The translations under genes and the position numbers were made by a program. Below are positions 1-8,408 of a stretch of 56,497 nt of DNA, piece after piece. This DNA is from Woeseiaceae bacterium. GTDB taxonomy: Bacteria > Pseudomonadota > Gammaproteobacteria > Steroidobacterales > Woeseiaceae. The notes under the pieces are model-generated. The model searched no databases. It saw nothing but the letters and a program-made list of their open reading frames with translations, and was not told the origin of the DNA. Each line of letters opens with the position of its first letter. Position 1 is the first letter of the stretch. The stretch covers positions 1-56,497 of the forward strand of contig JASJCH010000022.1 of assembly GCA_030066075.1 (NCBI GenBank). The letters are read 5' to 3'.

Positions 1-922
1 TGTCGAGTACCTGCAGCGACAGCAGGTTTGCGCCCGTAGCCGGTCCAGCGTGCGCCCCGGACGATCCGTTGCCGTTGCCCGCAATGATGCCGGCTACGTG
101 CGTGCCATGGCCATAGCCGTCGCCGCGATCCAGGTCGGCCTGGCTAACGGTTTCCTTGAGCTTCGGATAAGCGCCGCCCAGGAAGCTGTACTGGTGAAAG
201 TTCGCGCCGAGGTCGGTGTGCTGCGAGACGCCGGTATCGACGACGGCGATGCCTACTGACTGGCCCTTGAAGAATCGGTTCGGCGACGTAGAGTTAGGTA
301 GCCCTGCTGCTTTCTTTGCGGAAGCCGACGTGACCTGGACCGCGTCGTCGAGCGACAGGCGATTGACCGACTCCTCGACGGCCAGGTCGATCAGCGCGTC
401 GGCCGGAATGCGAACCGCGAGCTGCTCGAGCACCTCATAGCGGCGTACAACCTCACCGCCGAGGCTCTCGACGCGCCCGTCCTCGAACAGCGCGGGGTAG
501 TCGGCGTACGAGACGATAATCTCGGTCAGGCCGTCACCGCCGGCCATTGCGAGCGCCGCGACTTCACCGCTCATCTTGGACATGGCGGTCGCACGGGTCG
601 GCTGTTTCGCCTCCTCAGCCTGCGGGTGCTCTGCCGCTGCGCGACGCGCGTCGGCTGATTCCGGGTAGTCCGCGTAATGACTGGCGACGGCGTCAGCCAT
701 GTATAGATCGTTAGCCAAAACCTCGGTCTCGATGTCCGTACCGGCCATGGCCGGGAGTGAATCGCGCTCGCCTGCAACGTCGCGGTTCACGATGACGGAA
801 TCCTGGGCCGGTGCATCGGAGGCACTGATCGGCCAGGGGGTCGTACGGTCGTTCGTTTGCAGGACGAACGCCGCGGCGCCGATAACGGCGCTAATGGCGA
901 TTGTTGAAGTGATCTTCTTCAT
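1..922 (-). CDS. Subtilase (S8 family serine peptidase), partial at the left edge
   Basis: The reading frame opens with ATG at 922-920 and runs off the window start, so only the first 307 or so residues are present. It begins with an N-terminal signal sequence (MKKITSTIAISAVIGAAAF). A propeptide-like region follows, and then the subtilisin catalytic core starts: the Asp motif AVVDTGV at about residue 229 and the His motif GHGTHVAG at about residue 272. The catalytic Ser lies outside the window. The protein is probably an exported protease. The start codon follows the stop of the upstream diguanylate cyclase gene by only two bases (TAG-CC-ATG), so the two are probably translationally coupled at the end of the c-di-GMP operon. 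The family call is secure; the substrate is unknown. Confidence 0.88.
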   Translation of the reverse strand, partial: MKKITSTIAISAVIGAAAFVLQTNDRTTPWPISASDAPAQDSVIVNRDVAGERDSLPAMAGTDIETEVLANDLYMADAVASHYADYPESADARRAAAEHPQAEEAKQPTRATAMSKMSGEVAALAMAGGDGLTEIIVSYADYPALFEDGRVESLGGEVVRRYEVLEQLAVRIPADALIDLAVEESVNRLSLDDAVQVTSASAKKAAGLPNSTSPNRFFKGQSVGIAVVDTGVSQHTDLGANFHQYSFLGGAYPKLKETVSQADLDRGDGYGHGTHVAGIIAGNGNGSSGAHAGPATGANLLSLQVLD

Positions 923-924
923 GG

Positions 925-3900
925 CTACTTATGCCTCGATGCGAGAATACGGGCCGAATGCAGGTCCGTGGTGGTTTCGTGGAGCGAGAGCTTGCCTGCG
1001 CGCTTGGCGCGGAACAGCAGTGATGTGGGTTCCAGCTCGCCATCTTCGATGACGTAGCTCGTGGACGCTTCGGTCGGGCTGAACATGCCGGCCCAGGCGT
1101 CGCGCTGCTTCTTGGCCTCGTACATCAGGCCGTCGGCAAGGCAGATGATCTGGTCGATGCTCGACTCGTCGATATTGGCCTTGAACAGCGGGAAGGCGGC
1201 GAAGCCGATCGAGCACGTGGTACTGGCGACTTGACCTTCCCCAACGGTGAAGCTCGTTGCCGCGATCCTTGTGCGGATACGCTCGGCGAGCGCCTCCGAC
1301 TCCATCGGTCGGGCCTGCTTGGCAATGACGAGGAACTCGTCGCCACCCCAGCGTATGACGAAATCCGAACGGCGACAGGTATCGAGCAGCACGTCGCGGA
1401 CCTGCAGCAGCATCTGGTCACCGGCCGCGTGGCCGTAGGTGTCGTTGATCGGCTTGAAATTATCGAGGTCGATCATCATGAACACGAGGTCGTTGGTGTC
1501 GCTCTGGTCGATACCCTGGACCTGGTCAGTCATGCGACGACGCACCACGTCGAGGTCGCGCGAGACCTCCTCGAAGACGAAGCGGCGATTGCGCAGCCCC
1601 GTCAGCGGGTCGGAAAGGCTGCTTTCCTGCAGCGCCTCGTTCAAAACCTTGAGCTGCTGATTACGATCGACGAGCTGCTCGGTGCGCGCATCGACCTCCT
1701 GCTCGAGCCGGTTGCTGTACTCTTCCTCACGGCGGAGCTTGCGCTTGTGGGCGAGCCACAGGAACAGCCCGGCCTGCACGATCATGGCCAGGTAGCCCGT
1801 GTAGGCCCACCACGTGGCCCAGGGTGCTGCCGCCACGGTGACGGGCAGCGCGAAACCGGCCTCGTTCCAGGTGCCGTCGCTGTTCGCGGCCTTGACGCGC
1901 AGCAGGTAGCTGCCGGCATCGAGATCGGTGTAGGTCACCCGGCGCTCGTTACCAAGGTCGATCCAGTCCCTGTCAAAACCCTCGAGCTTGTACATGTAGC
2001 TGTTCTGTTCCGGCACCGCGTAATCGAGGGCCGCAAACTCGAACGAGATGACGTCGTCCTTGTAACCCAGCTCGACGCCGTCGATGTCGTCAACGGGCAG
2101 GTCGGCCTTGGTCGGGTCGTTCATGTCGTACGACCCTGTCATGACGACTGGCGGCACCACGAGGTTCACCTGGACCTTGTCCGGGTGGAACGCGTTGAAG
2201 CCATTGTGGCCGCCGAAGAACAGTTCGCCGGCGGTACTTTGATAGTGAGCGCCGAAATTGAACTCCTCCGACTGCAGGCCGTCCCTGCGGTGCAGGTTGC
2301 GGAACTCGCCGCTGGCCGGGTCGAATTTGCTGATGCCGTAATTCGTGCTCATCCAGGCGTGGCCGTTGACGTCGAAGTGAACGCCGTAAACCACGTCGTT
2401 CGCGAGCCCGTCCGCCTGGGAAATGTTGGCGAAGGTGATGCTGTCCGGCCGCTTCGAATTGCCCACGATGCGATCGACACCGCCGCCGCGCGTGCCGACC
2501 CAGACGTCACCGTCGGCATCGACATTCAGTGAATAGATTGTGTCGTCGGCAAGCGAGCGTGGATCGCTCGGATCGTGCCGGAAGGCGGTGATCTTCCCGC
2601 TGGTGGCATCGATGAGGTTCAGGCCGCCGGAGTCCGTGCCGACCCACATGTTGCCATTCCGGTCTTCGACGAAACTGGTCACTCGGTTGCTGCTCAGCGA
2701 GCCAGGTTGGTCCTGGCCGCCGGCAATACGGGTAAACGAATTCGTGGCGCGGTCGAAACGGCTGATGCCGCCACCGAAGGTGCCGACCCAGACGTGACCG
2801 GCCGAGTCCTCGTACATCGCCATAATGCCGTTCGCGCTCAGCGTCGCGGCGTCGTCGGGCTGGCTGCGGAAATGGTCGAACTTGCCGGTCTCGGGATCGA
2901 GCCGGCTGATGCCGCGGCCCATCGTGCCGACCCAGATCATGCCGTTGCGGTCGCGTAGCAGGCTCATGACGCGGTCGTCGGCAATCGACTGGTCGTTGCC
3001 GTCCTCGTGGCGGTAATGGGTCACTTTGCCGGTGTCACGATCCACGGCATTGAGGCCCTCGCCGAAGGTGCCGATCCAGAGCAAGCCGGCGTCGTCCTGA
3101 ACGAACGACGTGACGTTGGGCTGGGCCTCACCGCTCGTCGTGATCTCCCTCGCCGGCTCGAGTCCGTAAGACCAGGTGCGTGAATTCCACTTGCTGAGGC
3201 CGCGCATCTTGGTGCCGACCCAGAGGACGCCGGCGCGGTCTTCGTAGATTACGGTGATCGAGTTGTCAGCCAGGCTGGACGGGTCGGTATCCTCGTTGTA
3301 GTAACGAACGAAATGACCCGAGTCGCGATCGACGAGGTTCAGGCCCGTCGTCGTTCCCGCCCACAGGCGGCCGGCGCTGTCTTCGAAGATTGCGGTCACC
3401 CGGTCGCCGGAAATCGAGGACTCGTCGTCGGCGTCGTGGGTGAAGCGCTCGAACGACCGGGTCTCAACGTCGTAGCGGTGCAGGCCGCCGCCGTAGGTGC
3501 CTACCCACAGCGTCCCGTCGGCGTCCTCGAGCAGCGCGCGTACGCTGTGCTTGCTGAGTGAGCCCGGATTGTCTGCGTCGTGCGACCAGGTAAGCGATTC
3601 GCCGCTGGTCGTGTCGAACCGGCTGAGCCCGTGGTCGCCGCCGACCCACAGCACGCCGTCTGCGGCTTTGGCCAGTACGAAGATATTGTCGGGGCCTGCC
3701 TCGGTCTCGAAGCGATGGTGGTCGAAACGGCCCGAATCGCGGTCCAGGCGGCTGAGACCCGCGCCGCGCGTCCCCGCCCAGATGCTGCCATCCTCGTCGA
3801 CGAGCACCCTGCGTACGACGTTGGAACCGATGCTGCCGGCATCGTTGGCGTCGTGACGGTAGCTGACGAATGCGCCGGACTCGCGGTCGAGCATGGCGAG

Positions 3901-4260
3901 ACCGCCGCCATTGGTGGCGATCCAGAGATTGCCGTCGGCGTCTTCGGCGACGTCGAAAATGAAGTCGTTGGCCAGCGCGTCGGGATTGCCGCGCTCGCGC
4001 TTGAAGTGATCGAACTCGTAGCCGTTGTAGCGGTTCAGGCCGTTCTCCGTGCCGAACCACATGTAGCCTTCCGAATCCTGCAGGATGCTGAGTATGTTGC
4101 TCTGCGAAAGCCCCTGGTCGAGCGCCAGGTGGTCGAACCGCATCGGGTGACTGCCGTTCTTGCCCGCAGACGCCATCGATAACGGTAAAAAGAGAATGGC
4201 GCACAGCGCGAGTATTGCGCCTGCATTCGATCTTGTAATGATTCCGGACTTGTTTCGCAA
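925..4260 (-). CDS. Two-propeller sensor diguanylate cyclase (Reg_prop repeats, Y_Y_Y, TM, GGDEF)
   Basis: I chose the TTG at 4260-4258, giving about 1111 residues, because a GGGAGGGG Shine-Dalgarno sits just upstream and a clean signal peptide follows (LALCAILFLPLSMASA). A longer frame reaches ATG 4302 or GTG 4365. Fourteen WxGT-type propeller repeats follow (MWFGT, LWIAT, IWAGT and so on), enough for two seven-bladed periplasmic propellers. Then come a Y_Y_Y domain, one membrane helix (about WWAYTGYLAMIVQAGLFLWL), a short coiled linker and a GGDEF domain. GGDEF is intact at about residue 972, and an inhibitory-site RxxD (RRSD) stands five residues before it, so the enzyme should make c-di-GMP with product feedback. 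In most proteins of this architecture the output is a histidine kinase. It lies in the middle of the operon 7956 to 1. Confidence 0.9.
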   Translation of the reverse strand: MRNKSGIITRSNAGAILALCAILFLPLSMASAGKNGSHPMRFDHLALDQGLSQSNILSILQDSEGYMWFGTENGLNRYNGYEFDHFKRERGNPDALANDFIFDVAEDADGNLWIATNGGGLAMLDRESGAFVSYRHDANDAGSIGSNVVRRVLVDEDGSIWAGTRGAGLSRLDRDSGRFDHHRFETEAGPDNIFVLAKAADGVLWVGGDHGLSRFDTTSGESLTWSHDADNPGSLSKHSVRALLEDADGTLWVGTYGGGLHRYDVETRSFERFTHDADDESSISGDRVTAIFEDSAGRLWAGTTTGLNLVDRDSGHFVRYYNEDTDPSSLADNSITVIYEDRAGVLWVGTKMRGLSKWNSRTWSYGLEPAREITTSGEAQPNVTSFVQDDAGLLWIGTFGEGLNAVDRDTGKVTHYRHEDGNDQSIADDRVMSLLRDRNGMIWVGTMGRGISRLDPETGKFDHFRSQPDDAATLSANGIMAMYEDSAGHVWVGTFGGGISRFDRATNSFTRIAGGQDQPGSLSSNRVTSFVEDRNGNMWVGTDSGGLNLIDATSGKITAFRHDPSDPRSLADDTIYSLNVDADGDVWVGTRGGGVDRIVGNSKRPDSITFANISQADGLANDVVYGVHFDVNGHAWMSTNYGISKFDPASGEFRNLHRRDGLQSEEFNFGAHYQSTAGELFFGGHNGFNAFHPDKVQVNLVVPPVVMTGSYDMNDPTKADLPVDDIDGVELGYKDDVISFEFAALDYAVPEQNSYMYKLEGFDRDWIDLGNERRVTYTDLDAGSYLLRVKAANSDGTWNEAGFALPVTVAAAPWATWWAYTGYLAMIVQAGLFLWLAHKRKLRREEEYSNRLEQEVDARTEQLVDRNQQLKVLNEALQESSLSDPLTGLRNRRFVFEEVSRDLDVVRRRMTDQVQGIDQSDTNDLVFMMIDLDNFKPINDTYGHAAGDQMLLQVRDVLLDTCRRSDFVIRWGGDEFLVIAKQARPMESEALAERIRTRIAATSFTVGEGQVASTTCSIGFAAFPLFKANIDESSIDQIICLADGLMYEAKKQRDAWAGMFSPTEASTSYVIEDGELEPTSLLFRAKRAGKLSLHETTTDLHSARILASRHK

Positions 4261-4388
4261 GGTCCGCCCCTCCCATCGCTTAGGGGACGTATTAACTCGC
4301 ATTACGGCTTGCGCCGCGTTGATGGCTTTAAGGGGGGGTGGCCGGGAAAATGTGACGCGGGTCACATAACGTGCGTGTCAAATTCCGG

Positions 4389-6284
4389 CTAGTCCGTGCT
4401 GTTCGGGGGCGTGCTGAGCAGCGAGCTGAACGCGTGGCCCGGCACGGGCTCGGAGATGAGGAAGCCCTGGAAGGCGTCACACTCGAGGTTGCGCAGCGCG
4501 GCCAACTGGTCGGGCGTTTCGACGCCTTCGGCAACGACGGCCAGGCCGAGGCGCTGGCCGAGGGCGATCATTGCAGACACGAGTGCGCTGTCTTTCTCAT
4601 TGCTGGCCAGGCCGGCAACATAGGAGCGATCGATCTTCAGTACGTCGATCGGCAGTTCCTTGAGGTAGGCGATGGCCGAGTCACCGGTGCCGAAATCGTC
4701 GACCGACAGCCTGACGCCAAAGCCCTTGAGGTCATGCAGCTGGCTGATCACCTCGTGGTTGCCGGATAGCACGCCGCGCTCGCTGATCTCGAGTTCGACG
4801 GAGGCGGGGTCGATTTGATGTTTGTTGATGATGCGCTTGACCGTTGCCACGAAGTCGCCGCTCATGAGCTGCACCTTGGACACATTGACGCAGATGGTGG
4901 GCAGCAGAATGCCCGCCTCGTGCCAGGCCAGCATCTGCTTGCAGGCTTCGTCCAGGACGAACTCGCCGATGCGAATCATGAGCCCCGACTCCTCGGCCAC
5001 CGGCACGAATTCGCCCGGGGAAATAAGGGTACCGTCGGGCTGCTTCCAGCGCAGCAGCGCCTCGGCGGCGATAACCCGGCCCAGGCCGACGTCGGTAATG
5101 GGCTGGTAGGCGAGAGTGAGCTCATTGCGATCCACGGCCTCGTGCAGCATGTTCTCGAGCATCAGCTTGCGCGCGGCGGCCGCGTCCGTCTCCGCGCAGT
5201 AGTACTTGAAGCCGCCGCCCCGCGATTGTGCATCTCGCATCGCATTGTCGGCGCGCTGCAGCAGGCTGTCGGCGTCGTCCGCATCGTGGGGGTAGATGGC
5301 GACCCCGAGACAGGCGGACAGGGAGACCGTCTGGCCATCCGCCTGGATGGGCCGAGCCAGCTCGCTCAACAGTCGCTGCAACATGCTGTCCACCGGGTCG
5401 GATTCGCGCGACGCCGTGATCATGACGGCGAAGCGAGACTGGTCGATGCTGGCGACCGCCGCCGTCCGCATGCCGGTCGGCGTCGCCGGCGCCGCGCCGG
5501 CATCGCTCACGATGTCGGCGAGCATGTTGCCAACCTGGGTGAGCATGAGGTCGGCGCGTTCCTGGCCCATGGCCTCGATCACGAGCCGGAAACGGGAGAA
5601 GCCGATCACTATGACGGCTAGCTGGTTCCGGTCACGATCGACGGCGGCCATGCCGCGTTTCAGCAGATCGACGAACTTCTTCCGGTTCGGTAGCCCCGTC
5701 ACCGGTTCGAAGGACTCCCGGCTGCGCAGCCGTTCGCGGGCAGCGTCGGCAATGTCGACCGCTTTGCGCAGCGATTCCCGGCTCTCGGCGAACCTTCTCT
5801 GCAATACCGACAGCCGCGCGGCGTACTCGGCACGCCGCGCAATCAGCTCCCACTCGAAGGGCTTGCGAATGACGTCGAACGGTTTCGCCCGCAACACCGT
5901 CGGCAGTTCGCGCGCGGTCGCGCACATGACGACGACGGGCGCGTCGAGGTCGGCGGCATCCAGCAGGCTTTGGTAGACGGGCTCTCCGCCAGCCGCCCGC
6001 AGCGCGGAGTCGACGATGATCACGTCGGGCCTCTTGCTGCGCGCCGCCGCCAGCGGATCGTCCGCGTCGGGCAGTATGGTGGCGTTCAGGCCATGCCGAC
6101 TCAGCCACCGGGGACCCCATTTTTTAGAGTCGCTGTCCCTGCAGACCAGGAGCGCCGTGCCGGCGACCGCGTCGTCGAGATCGTTGGCCGGCGCCGTCGG
6201 TATCGACAGCTTGCGGATCGATCGTGTCAGATCGAGCCCGTCATCCGGCAGGATGCTCAGCGACTTGTGGCCGGTATCAGGCAT
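4389..6284 (-). CDS. REC-like / degenerate GGDEF / EAL protein, probable c-di-GMP phosphodiesterase
   Basis: The ATG at 6284-6282 overlaps the TGA of the preceding gene by eight bases, which favours this start (631 residues) over a longer frame from 6365. The N-terminal third resembles a receiver domain, with a putative phospho-Asp in VIIVDSAL and a Lys in VIRKPF. A GGDEF-family domain follows (VTGLPNRKKF), but the signature is replaced by QSRFA, so no cyclase activity is expected. The EAL domain is well conserved: EALLRW (Glu about 408), NVS, LEISERG, DDFGTGDS, LKIDRSYV, AEGVET and QGF. It should hydrolyse c-di-GMP to pGpG. It belongs to the operon with the flanking EAL and GGDEF genes; the gap to the next gene depends on that gene's start. 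Confidence 0.9.
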   Translation of the reverse strand: MPDTGHKSLSILPDDGLDLTRSIRKLSIPTAPANDLDDAVAGTALLVCRDSDSKKWGPRWLSRHGLNATILPDADDPLAAARSKRPDVIIVDSALRAAGGEPVYQSLLDAADLDAPVVVMCATARELPTVLRAKPFDVIRKPFEWELIARRAEYAARLSVLQRRFAESRESLRKAVDIADAARERLRSRESFEPVTGLPNRKKFVDLLKRGMAAVDRDRNQLAVIVIGFSRFRLVIEAMGQERADLMLTQVGNMLADIVSDAGAAPATPTGMRTAAVASIDQSRFAVMITASRESDPVDSMLQRLLSELARPIQADGQTVSLSACLGVAIYPHDADDADSLLQRADNAMRDAQSRGGGFKYYCAETDAAAARKLMLENMLHEAVDRNELTLAYQPITDVGLGRVIAAEALLRWKQPDGTLISPGEFVPVAEESGLMIRIGEFVLDEACKQMLAWHEAGILLPTICVNVSKVQLMSGDFVATVKRIINKHQIDPASVELEISERGVLSGNHEVISQLHDLKGFGVRLSVDDFGTGDSAIAYLKELPIDVLKIDRSYVAGLASNEKDSALVSAMIALGQRLGLAVVAEGVETPDQLAALRNLECDAFQGFLISEPVPGHAFSSLLSTPPNSTD

Positions 6285-7956
6285 TACGGCTCTCCAGGAA
6301 GGCAACAACCTCGCCAGCCTCGAGCGGCTGGCAAAAGTGGAAGCCCTGCAGCCTGTCGGCGCCAAGCCCCGTCAAGACCTCAGTCTGCTCCTCGGTCTCG
6401 ACGCCTTCGGCGATCGCTGTCAGGTCGAGGGCGTGCGCCAGCGAGATTGCCGCATGGCAAGCCGCCTTGCCGCGTGGGTTGCTGCCGATCTGCGCGACCA
6501 GCGTGTTATCGACCTTGATCCCGTCCACGCCGCTTTGCGTAAGCTCGGCGATCGAAGATGGTCCCAGGCCATAGTCATCCACGACGAGGCCGACGCCGAG
6601 GGACCGCAGCATGTTGCACACCTCGAATCCCGAGACCGCGTCCCGGCACAGGGTCTTCTCCGTGAATTCGGTATCGATACAGTCCGGCGCGAGGCCGCTC
6701 GCGTCGAGAGCGCCGGCGATGCGCTCCGCGAGGTCGGCACGCGCGAATTCCTGCAGGGAGAGATTGACCGACAGGCGCAGATCGTCGAAGCCGGCGTCGC
6801 GCCAGGTCCTGAGCTGCTGACAGCAGGTGCCCAGCACCCAGTCCCCGATCGGCAGTATCAGGCCGGTCCGCTCGGCGAGCAGTATGACCTTTCTCGTCGA
6901 CTGGTTCGCCACCAGGGACTCCGGCCAGCGGAGCAATGCCTCGACAGCCGTTACCCGACCGCTGGCCGCGTCGACGACCGGCAGGAAGTTGAGCGTGAAT
7001 TCCTCGCGTTCGAGCGCCGCCCTGAGTTCGAATTCGAGATCCTGGCGCTGCAGAGAGCGTAGCCTCACCGTGCCGCTGTGAAACACGACAGAACTGCTGC
7101 GACCCGTTCGCGCGTCTTCCATTGCGGCCGACGCGTGCTCGCAAAGCGTTTTGACGTCCTTGCCATCCTGGGGCAACAGGGCAATGCCGGCGCAGGCGCG
7201 CACCTTGACCGCGTTGCCGTTGACGTACACGGGCTCCTGCAGCCTGGCCGTCAGTCGCGCGGTTACGGCCTCGGCGTCTTCTCCGCCGTGGATGCTTGGC
7301 AGGACGACCGCGAACTGGCGATAGTCGATCCTTGCAACAATCGAGCGCCGCTCCGGGTCGGTCTCATCGGCCGCGTTCGGGCCGCGCAGCTCGGCTGTGA
7401 GGCGCGAGCCCAGCTCGCGGAGGATACTGTGCAACTGGCCGTGTCCGAAGGCACCGCGCTGCTCCTCGATCTCGTCAATATGGATGAAGATCACCGCGGC
7501 GCGCTGTTCCTTGAGGCACTGTTGATCGACGATATCGGCGAGTTCGTCGAGGAGGAACTCCCGGTTCGGCAGGTCCGTCACGTCATCGACATAGGCCAGC
7601 TGCTGCATGCGCGAGAGCGCGCCCGCCGGCTGCGAGGCATCCCGAACGATCAGCAGAACCTTGTTGCGGCCCTGGGCGACATAGATGAACTCGCTGCTCG
7701 GCGCAGGTTCCTGCCCGGGTATCTCTTCGGCGAAATACTCGCGGCTGCGCAGCGCGCGCCGCAGGTTCTGTCGAATGCGGGCCGTGGTGGCAGTCGGCCA
7801 GAGGTCGTCGATATTGCCCGGGTTGAGGCCGGTCTCGTCGGACTGCAGCAGCTGCTCGATCGAGCCGTCTCCGGTGACGATCATCGCCATGTGGCCGCGA
7901 GTGGCCTGGACGCCAACGGGTTCGGCCGACAGTACATGATCGGGGGTCGTGCTCAT
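6277..7956 (-). CDS. PAS-like / degenerate GGDEF / EAL protein, probable c-di-GMP phosphodiesterase
   Basis: This 559-residue protein is the first gene of the minus-strand signalling operon. The N-terminal 130 residues look like a short sensory (PAS-like) segment. Next comes a GGDEF-fold domain (VDDVTDLPNREFLL) in which the signature is YRQFA, so it cannot be a normal cyclase. The EAL domain keeps VEALLRW (Glu about 339), SVNLS, AEGVET and QGF, but two canonical motifs are altered: LExTE reads TEFTE, and DDFGTG reads DDYGLG. Phosphodiesterase activity is plausible but less certain than in the next gene. The stop overlaps the next ATG (ATGCCTGA), a sign of coupling. A FliA-type promoter lies about 60-90 bases upstream. 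Confidence 0.88.
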   Translation of the reverse strand: MSTTPDHVLSAEPVGVQATRGHMAMIVTGDGSIEQLLQSDETGLNPGNIDDLWPTATTARIRQNLRRALRSREYFAEEIPGQEPAPSSEFIYVAQGRNKVLLIVRDASQPAGALSRMQQLAYVDDVTDLPNREFLLDELADIVDQQCLKEQRAAVIFIHIDEIEEQRGAFGHGQLHSILRELGSRLTAELRGPNAADETDPERRSIVARIDYRQFAVVLPSIHGGEDAEAVTARLTARLQEPVYVNGNAVKVRACAGIALLPQDGKDVKTLCEHASAAMEDARTGRSSSVVFHSGTVRLRSLQRQDLEFELRAALEREEFTLNFLPVVDAASGRVTAVEALLRWPESLVANQSTRKVILLAERTGLILPIGDWVLGTCCQQLRTWRDAGFDDLRLSVNLSLQEFARADLAERIAGALDASGLAPDCIDTEFTEKTLCRDAVSGFEVCNMLRSLGVGLVVDDYGLGPSSIAELTQSGVDGIKVDNTLVAQIGSNPRGKAACHAAISLAHALDLTAIAEGVETEEQTEVLTGLGADRLQGFHFCQPLEAGEVVAFLESRNA

Positions 7957-8022
7957 GAGGCAGCTGTCGCGGCAGTCCTTTTTGCGAACATCTCGAGGCT
8001 ACTTATAGTCGCTATGGCATGG

Positions 8023-8049
8023 TTATCGGCATATAACCAGCAGACTTAA
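8023..8049 (-). promoter_or_regulatory. Probable FliA (sigma-28) promoter of the c-di-GMP operon
   Basis: Read on the minus strand, TTAAGTCT (8049-8042) is followed after exactly 11 bases by GCCGATAA (8030-8023). The E. coli FliA consensus is TAAAGTTT, N11, GCCGATAA: the -10 box is perfect, the -35 box matches at six of eight positions, and the spacing is exact. Transcription would start near 8015 and enter the EAL gene at 7956. This would place the operon in the flagellar class III regulon. Confidence 0.6.
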
Positions 8050-8071
8050 GGGCGCATTCTCGACTTTTTGC

Positions 8072-8100
8072 TTGTCTTTTCGGCCACTTGCGGCTAATTT
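8072..8100 (+). promoter_or_regulatory. Probable sigma-70 promoter of the ileS T-box leader
   Basis: TTGTCT (8072-8077), a 17-base spacer and TAATTT (8095-8100) form a moderate sigma-70 promoter. Predicted initiation near 8105-8108 coincides with the first paired bases of T-box Stem I, which supports the assignment. Confidence 0.45.
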
Positions 8101-8102
8101 CC

Positions 8103-8371
8103 GGGGCAAGACGTCGATGGGGACGAACAGGCGGGCCATTCAGGCCACAGCGACCGGGGGAGGGTGCGAGCCCCGGGCCGGAATCCGCCGAATATCACCC
8201 CGGAGTCGCTGCCCGAAAGCCCGCGAGTAGGCGCAGCCGGCTGGCCCACGAGACGGGCGTCGGGTCGCAGGACCCAGGAGGCGACCGCCGCGAGGCCGTC
8301 GTGAAACCGGGTGGTACCGTGATGTGAATTCATCGCCCCGGGCGCAGATTGCGCCCGGGGCTTTATTTTTT
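8103..8371 (+). promoter_or_regulatory. T-box riboswitch, isoleucine specifier, transcription-terminating, upstream of ileS
   Basis: Stem I can be folded by hand. The base is GGCA/TGCC plus GAC/GTC (8105-8112 with 8205-8213), then a kink-turn-like internal loop, then GGGG/CCCC (8119-8122 with 8198-8201). The specifier loop has AUC at 8194-8196 followed by A. Above it are GGCGG/CCGCC, ATTC/GAAT, GGCC/GGCC and an apical region with GGGTGCGAGCC. A Stem III hairpin GGGTC/GACCC lies at 8262-8275. The antiterminator pairs CCGGG (8307-8311) with CCCGG (8337-8341) and GTGATG with CATCGC, and holds the seven-base bulge TGGTACC (8312-8318). UGGU can pair with an ACCA tRNA end, which fits the A73 discriminator of tRNA-Ile. 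The competing terminator begins at 8335. Uncharged tRNA-Ile should permit ileS transcription. Confidence 0.9.
8335..8371 (+). terminator. Regulated intrinsic terminator of the ileS T-box
   Basis: A perfect 12-base stem, GCCCCGGGCGCA with TGCGCCCGGGGC (8335-8346 and 8350-8361), has a three-base loop and is followed by TTTATTTTTT. Its 5' arm shares bases 8335-8341 with the antiterminator, so the two structures exclude each other. Confidence 0.92.
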
Positions 8372-8372
8372 G

Positions 8373-8396
8373 GTAGGAGCGCGCCATGCGCGCGAT
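8373..8396 (+). repeat. REP-like half element between the T-box terminator and the ileS start
   Basis: GTAGGAGC followed by the hairpin GCGCGC-CAT-GCGCGC and GAT resembles the first half of the two longer copies at 29992 and 50044, with diverged stem bases. It ends immediately before the ileS Shine-Dalgarno sequence at 8397-8402. Confidence 0.45.
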
Positions 8397-8408
8397 GGGA
8401 GGCTGAAC

